The translations under genes and the position numbers were made by a program. Of a stretch of 7,625 bases of DNA, positions 5,062-7,625 are shown in pieces. Source of the stretch: Bacteroidota bacterium (GTDB lineage Bacteria > Bacteroidota > Ignavibacteria > UBA10030); the NCBI GenBank assembly GCA_003453835.1, contig DMMN01000186.1, forward strand, positions 1,597 through 9,221. The letters are read 5' to 3'. Position 1 is the stretch's first letter. Each line of letters opens with the position of its first letter. The notes under the pieces were generated by a model. It was not told the origin of the DNA, did not search any database, and saw only the letters and a list, made by a program, of their open reading frames with translations.

Positions 5062-6066
5062 CTATCGACGTTTGAGAAGATAGATGAACACGGGCGCGCC
5101 GAGCACGGCTGTCACGACTCCGACGGGGATTTCGGAGGGAGCAATGAGAATGCGGGAAAGAAGATCGCATAAGACAAGAAAGATCGCTCCTCCGATCATC
5201 GAGGCCGGCAGGAGGAGCCGGTGATCGGGACCGAAAAGAAGCCGGCACGTATGCGGAACAACCAGACCAACGAATCCGATCACGCCGCTGATTGACACCG
5301 AAAGACCGGTGATGAGCGACGCCAGGAGGTACGAGAATCTCTTGACCCTTTCAACTTCCACCCCGAGATGCAAAGCCGTCTCATCCCCCGTGGCGATCAG
5401 GTTAAAACGACGGGCCTGGAGGACAAGCAACACGGATGACGCAAGGATGGGAGGAACGATCACCAGCAGCGAACTCGACTCCGCTGCACCCAGGTTCCCG
5501 ATGAGCCACAAGTACGTCGTCCGAATATCCTGGTTCATCAGCGCCGTGAAAAGAAGAACCATCGCGCTGAAAAAAGCTCCGACCATTACTCCTGACAACA
5601 AGAGCGCGTTGGTGTCCAGAAATCCGCGACGGTAGCCGAGCGCGAAAACCAGCAACATCACAAGTCCTGATCCGAGAAAGGAGAAGAGAGGCGTGATGAA
5701 GTGCCCAACGCTGAGCCCGAGAGTGACGGCTACGAGGGCTCCGACCGTTCCCCCACTTGAGATCCCAAGAATGTACGGCTCGGCCAACGGATTTCTTAAC
5801 AACGCTTGAAATGTCGCCCCTGCAATCGAGAGGCCTGCCCCGACGATCATTGCCAGGAACACACGCGGCAGCCGGATCTGCAGAATGATCGTCCGCATGC
5901 CTTCTGCGGATTGATCCGAGGGAGCGAACAACGCGCTCCACACCTCCGCAAGCGAGACTCGTGTTGCGCCGAAGAGGAGGGAGACACCCGTGATGCCGAC
6001 AAGCAAGAAAAGCAGGCCGGTCAGGATGAGGAGGGTTTTACGGATCGTAAGGGGAGATTTCGCCAT
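5062..6066 (-). CDS. FecCD/BtuC-family ABC transporter permease (iron-siderophore, haem or cobalamin uptake)
   Basis: The 334-residue inner-membrane protein is almost entirely hydrophobic helices, consistent with the roughly ten membrane spans of this family. Family signatures appear in order: RLPRVFLAMIVGAGLSIAG (65-83), Q87 and RNPLAEPYILGIS (91-103), GDETALHLGV (227-236, the cytoplasmic loop that contacts the ATPase), SGVIGFVGLVVPH (260-272) and the C-terminal EIPVGVVTAVLGAPVFIYLL (312-331). Two such subunits pair with two ATPases and a periplasmic binding protein. Neither partner gene is in the window, so the substrate cannot be assigned. The ATG at 6064-6066 is preferred: it starts with MAKSPLTIRK just before the first membrane helix and leaves 19 bases after the obgE stop. 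The in-frame ATG at 6148-6150 would overlap obgE. Co-transcription with obgE is likely. Confidence 0.92.
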   Translation of the reverse strand: MAKSPLTIRKTLLILTGLLFLLVGITGVSLLFGATRVSLAEVWSALFAPSDQSAEGMRTIILQIRLPRVFLAMIVGAGLSIAGATFQALLRNPLAEPYILGISSGGTVGALVAVTLGLSVGHFITPLFSFLGSGLVMLLVFALGYRRGFLDTNALLLSGVMVGAFFSAMVLLFTALMNQDIRTTYLWLIGNLGAAESSSLLVIVPPILASSVLLVLQARRFNLIATGDETALHLGVEVERVKRFSYLLASLITGLSVSISGVIGFVGLVVPHTCRLLFGPDHRLLLPASMIGGAIFLVLCDLLSRILIAPSEIPVGVVTAVLGAPVFIYLLKRR

Positions 6067-6085
6067 GACGTCGAATGCCCAATCT

Positions 6086-7087
6086 CTACTTCGCGGCAAA
6101 TTGAGCCTCGAGCGCATTCCACATTTCCTCCAGCAAATCGCCCACGCCATCCCCCGAGACCGCAGAGATGCGGCATACAGGGATGCCTTTGCCGAAGGAA
6201 ATTCGCTTCAGCTTTCTTGCCTCCACCTCCGAGAAGAGATCCATCTTGGTGAGCGCGACGATTTTTGGTTTCTTTGGGAGCAGGGGATTGTGTCCGGCAA
6301 GCTCGTGGAGAAGAACCTTGTAGTCGTGTTTGGGATCTTTGCTGACCGCTTCGATCAGAAACACGAGAACCTTCGTCCGCTCGATATGCCGGAGGAACAA
6401 CGTGCCGAGTCCCTTCCCCATGTGAGCGCCCTCGATAAGCCCCGGGATGTCCGCGACGGTGAAGCTTCTGTTCTCCGCGTAACGCACAATTCCGAGATTC
6501 GGAGTCGTCGTCGTAAACGGATAGTCGGCGATCTTCGGTTTTGCCGCGGAGATAACGGAAATCAACGTCGATTTCCCCGCGTTCGGAAATCCGACCAACC
6601 CCACATCGGCAAGAAGTTTCAGTTCAAGCACAACCTCTCTCTCCTGGCCCGGGACACCGGGTTCGGCAATGCGAGGCGCCTGATTGGTGGACGTTGCGAA
6701 CTCGGAGTTGCCCCGCCCCCCTTTTCCGCCCTGCGCAATCACCACCTCATCTCCGGCGCGCACAAGATCGGCAATGATCTTGCCGGTTGAAGAATCGCGC
6801 ACCAGCGTTCCGCATGGCACTCTCAGAACGGTGTCCACACCGGTTTTGCCGGTCTGTTTCTTTCCCCTTCCATGCTCGCCGCTCTCCGCTTTGTAGTGAC
6901 GCTTGTACTTGAAATCGAGCAGCGTGTTAAGTTGCCGATCGGCACGGATAATCACGTTTCCGCCGTTGCCGCCGTTGCCGCCATCGGGTCCCCCTTTCGG
7001 GACGAACTTCTCCCTCCGGAAGCTGATGGTTCCGTTTCCGCCGTTGCCGGCTTTTACAAAGACGGTCGCCTCATCGATGAACTGCAT
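6086..7087 (-). CDS. obgE: Obg-family ribosome-assembly GTPase
   Basis: The 333-residue protein has the Obg fold, a glycine-rich N-terminal domain at about 1-158 (runs such as KGGPDGGNGGNGGN at 31-44 and GGKGGRGNSEF at 120-130) followed by a G domain. The GTPase motifs are G1 GFPNAGKS (166-173), switch region DYPFTTTTPN (188-197), G3 DIPGLIEGA (213-221), G4 TKMD (280-283) and G5 SAVSG (308-312). It stops soon after the G domain, so the C-terminal OCT domain found in many Firmicutes is absent. Obg proteins bind the 50S ribosomal subunit during assembly and link growth to GTP and ppGpp levels. The ATG at 7085-7087 gives the canonical start MQFIDEATVFVKAGNGGNG without a clear ribosome binding site. 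It lies 53 bases after the upstream gene and 19 bases before the permease, suggesting one operon. Confidence 0.97.
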   Translation of the reverse strand: MQFIDEATVFVKAGNGGNGTISFRREKFVPKGGPDGGNGGNGGNVIIRADRQLNTLLDFKYKRHYKAESGEHGRGKKQTGKTGVDTVLRVPCGTLVRDSSTGKIIADLVRAGDEVVIAQGGKGGRGNSEFATSTNQAPRIAEPGVPGQEREVVLELKLLADVGLVGFPNAGKSTLISVISAAKPKIADYPFTTTTPNLGIVRYAENRSFTVADIPGLIEGAHMGKGLGTLFLRHIERTKVLVFLIEAVSKDPKHDYKVLLHELAGHNPLLPKKPKIVALTKMDLFSEVEARKLKRISFGKGIPVCRISAVSGDGVGDLLEEMWNALEAQFAAK

Positions 7088-7140
7088 TTCGGGATGTATT
7101 GAAGGTGATGATCGTGTAACGCCGACGCCGCGATCAAAGC

Positions 7141-7625
7141 CTATTGCTCGCGATCATCGGTCGGCAGGTAGTAGCTCTGAACCCGATCCGTGAAGAGTAT
7201 TGCCTCCTCCGAAAACGGATCGACATCATTGGAAAGAAAAATTTCACTCAGATACGACGAAGCCTCCTTCCAGCCGGTAATGCCGTTGAGCCGGTCGAGG
7301 GCATTTCGAAACTCAACCTCGTCTTTCCGGAAGACTTTCTTGGTGAACATCTTCTGTTCGGAAAGAGAAAAGAGCGTGTAGATATCCGCCGGCACGGCAT
7401 CGGGCGCCGGGGATCGTTCATGTTCACCTGCGGCGTGCGAACCTGCGGGATTCTCGTGCGACGTCTCAGGCAGTTCGACATCGTCGAAATCGGAAAAGAC
7501 TTTCACGGGGGACTTCCGGGGCGCCTCCGTTCGGGTCTCTCCATCCGGTGCGGGCCTGCGATCCTGATCGGGCGTTGATGACGCTTCGGCGCCGGGTGTG
7601 GCGATGCGCGGTTTGAACGAGGGGA
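7141..7625 (-). CDS. Uncharacterised protein, C-terminal part (partial)
   Basis: The frame stays open to the right window edge, giving 160 visible residues and a TAG stop at 7141-7143; a GTG at 7504-7506 is internal, not the start. The first half is low-complexity and probably disordered, rich in Pro, Ala, Glu, Asp and Arg (for example DRRPAPDGETRTEARPKSP). The last 80 or so residues look folded and amphipathic, with segments DIYTLFSLSEQKMFTKKVF, RKDEVEFRNALDRL, WKEASSYLSEIF and NDVDPFSEEAILFTDRV. I do not recognise a named domain. The C-terminal pattern resembles an uncharacterised family I associate with Ignavibacteria/Chlorobiota genomes, but that is recall and unchecked. A flexible linker before a small conserved C-terminal module suggests a tethered interaction domain. 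It lies upstream of and co-directional with obgE. Confidence 0.75.
   Translation of the reverse strand, partial: PSFKPRIATPGAEASSTPDQDRRPAPDGETRTEAPRKSPVKVFSDFDDVELPETSHENPAGSHAAGEHERSPAPDAVPADIYTLFSLSEQKMFTKKVFRKDEVEFRNALDRLNGITGWKEASSYLSEIFLSNDVDPFSEEAILFTDRVQSYYLPTDDREQ

Noticed and set aside
4979..5248. 89-residue minus-strand frame across the permease 3' end and the gap
   Set aside because: It is an out-of-frame shadow of the permease. The permease has an intact family-type C-terminus, so no frameshift needs to be invoked.
5402..5941. 179-residue minus-strand frame
   Set aside because: Out-of-frame shadow of the permease, rich in Arg/Ser/Gly and without a domain.
5062..6150. Longer 362-residue version of the permease
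   Set aside because: The extra N-terminus overlaps the obgE 3' end and lacks family character, whereas the ATG at 6064-6066 sits just before the first membrane helix.
5990..6790. 266-residue plus-strand frame
   Set aside because: Antisense to the obgE and permease genes; composition and content are those of a shadow frame.

Overview
The window is ordinary bacterial chromosome carrying one unusual locus, a rebuilt initiator-tRNA gene. The likely source is a Gram-negative of the Bacteroidota/Chlorobiota/Ignavibacteria group, at low to moderate confidence. The hints are a short Obg without a C-terminal extension, an initiator tRNA with no encoded CCA, mostly weak Shine-Dalgarno sequences, and a partial protein at the right edge whose C-terminus resembles an uncharacterised family I associate with that group. 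No database search was possible.

Layout from left to right. (1) Positions 1-728, minus: N-terminal part of a membrane-anchored, TPR-containing protein, probably the sensory half of a signalling protein, cut by the window edge. (2) Positions 729-1396: about 670 bases with no convincing gene, but with three helically phased GTCAG repeats upstream of the sensor gene. (3) Positions 1397-1782, minus: a single-gene tRNA-fMet unit with a strong sigma-70-type promoter (TTGACA, 17 bp, TATATT) and a strong terminator. Between promoter and tRNA lie two near-identical 107-bp tandem units, and each junction carries a copy of the first 18 bases spanning the tRNA 5' end. (4) Positions 1908-3950, plus: a DinG-type iron-sulfur helicase. 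Its promoter overlaps a perfect 17-bp palindrome and lies so close to the GTG start that the mRNA may be leaderless. (5) Positions 3997-7625, minus: a co-directional set transcribed right to left, namely an uncharacterised protein (partial), obgE, a FecCD-type ABC permease, and a Tat-exported NAPE-PLD-like metallo-beta-lactamase-fold hydrolase. dinG and the hydrolase converge.

The genes do not form one obvious pathway. obgE (ribosome assembly), dinG (DNA repair) and tRNA-fMet are housekeeping. The permease points to iron-siderophore, haem or cobalamin uptake, but its ATPase and binding protein are not in the window. The most unusual signal is the tRNA locus. The promoter sits about 20 bases upstream of the outermost copy of the tRNA 5' end but about 230 bases upstream of the complete tRNA. 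This suggests a small structured element inserted in the 5' end of the gene, regenerated that end, and was then duplicated or inserted again.
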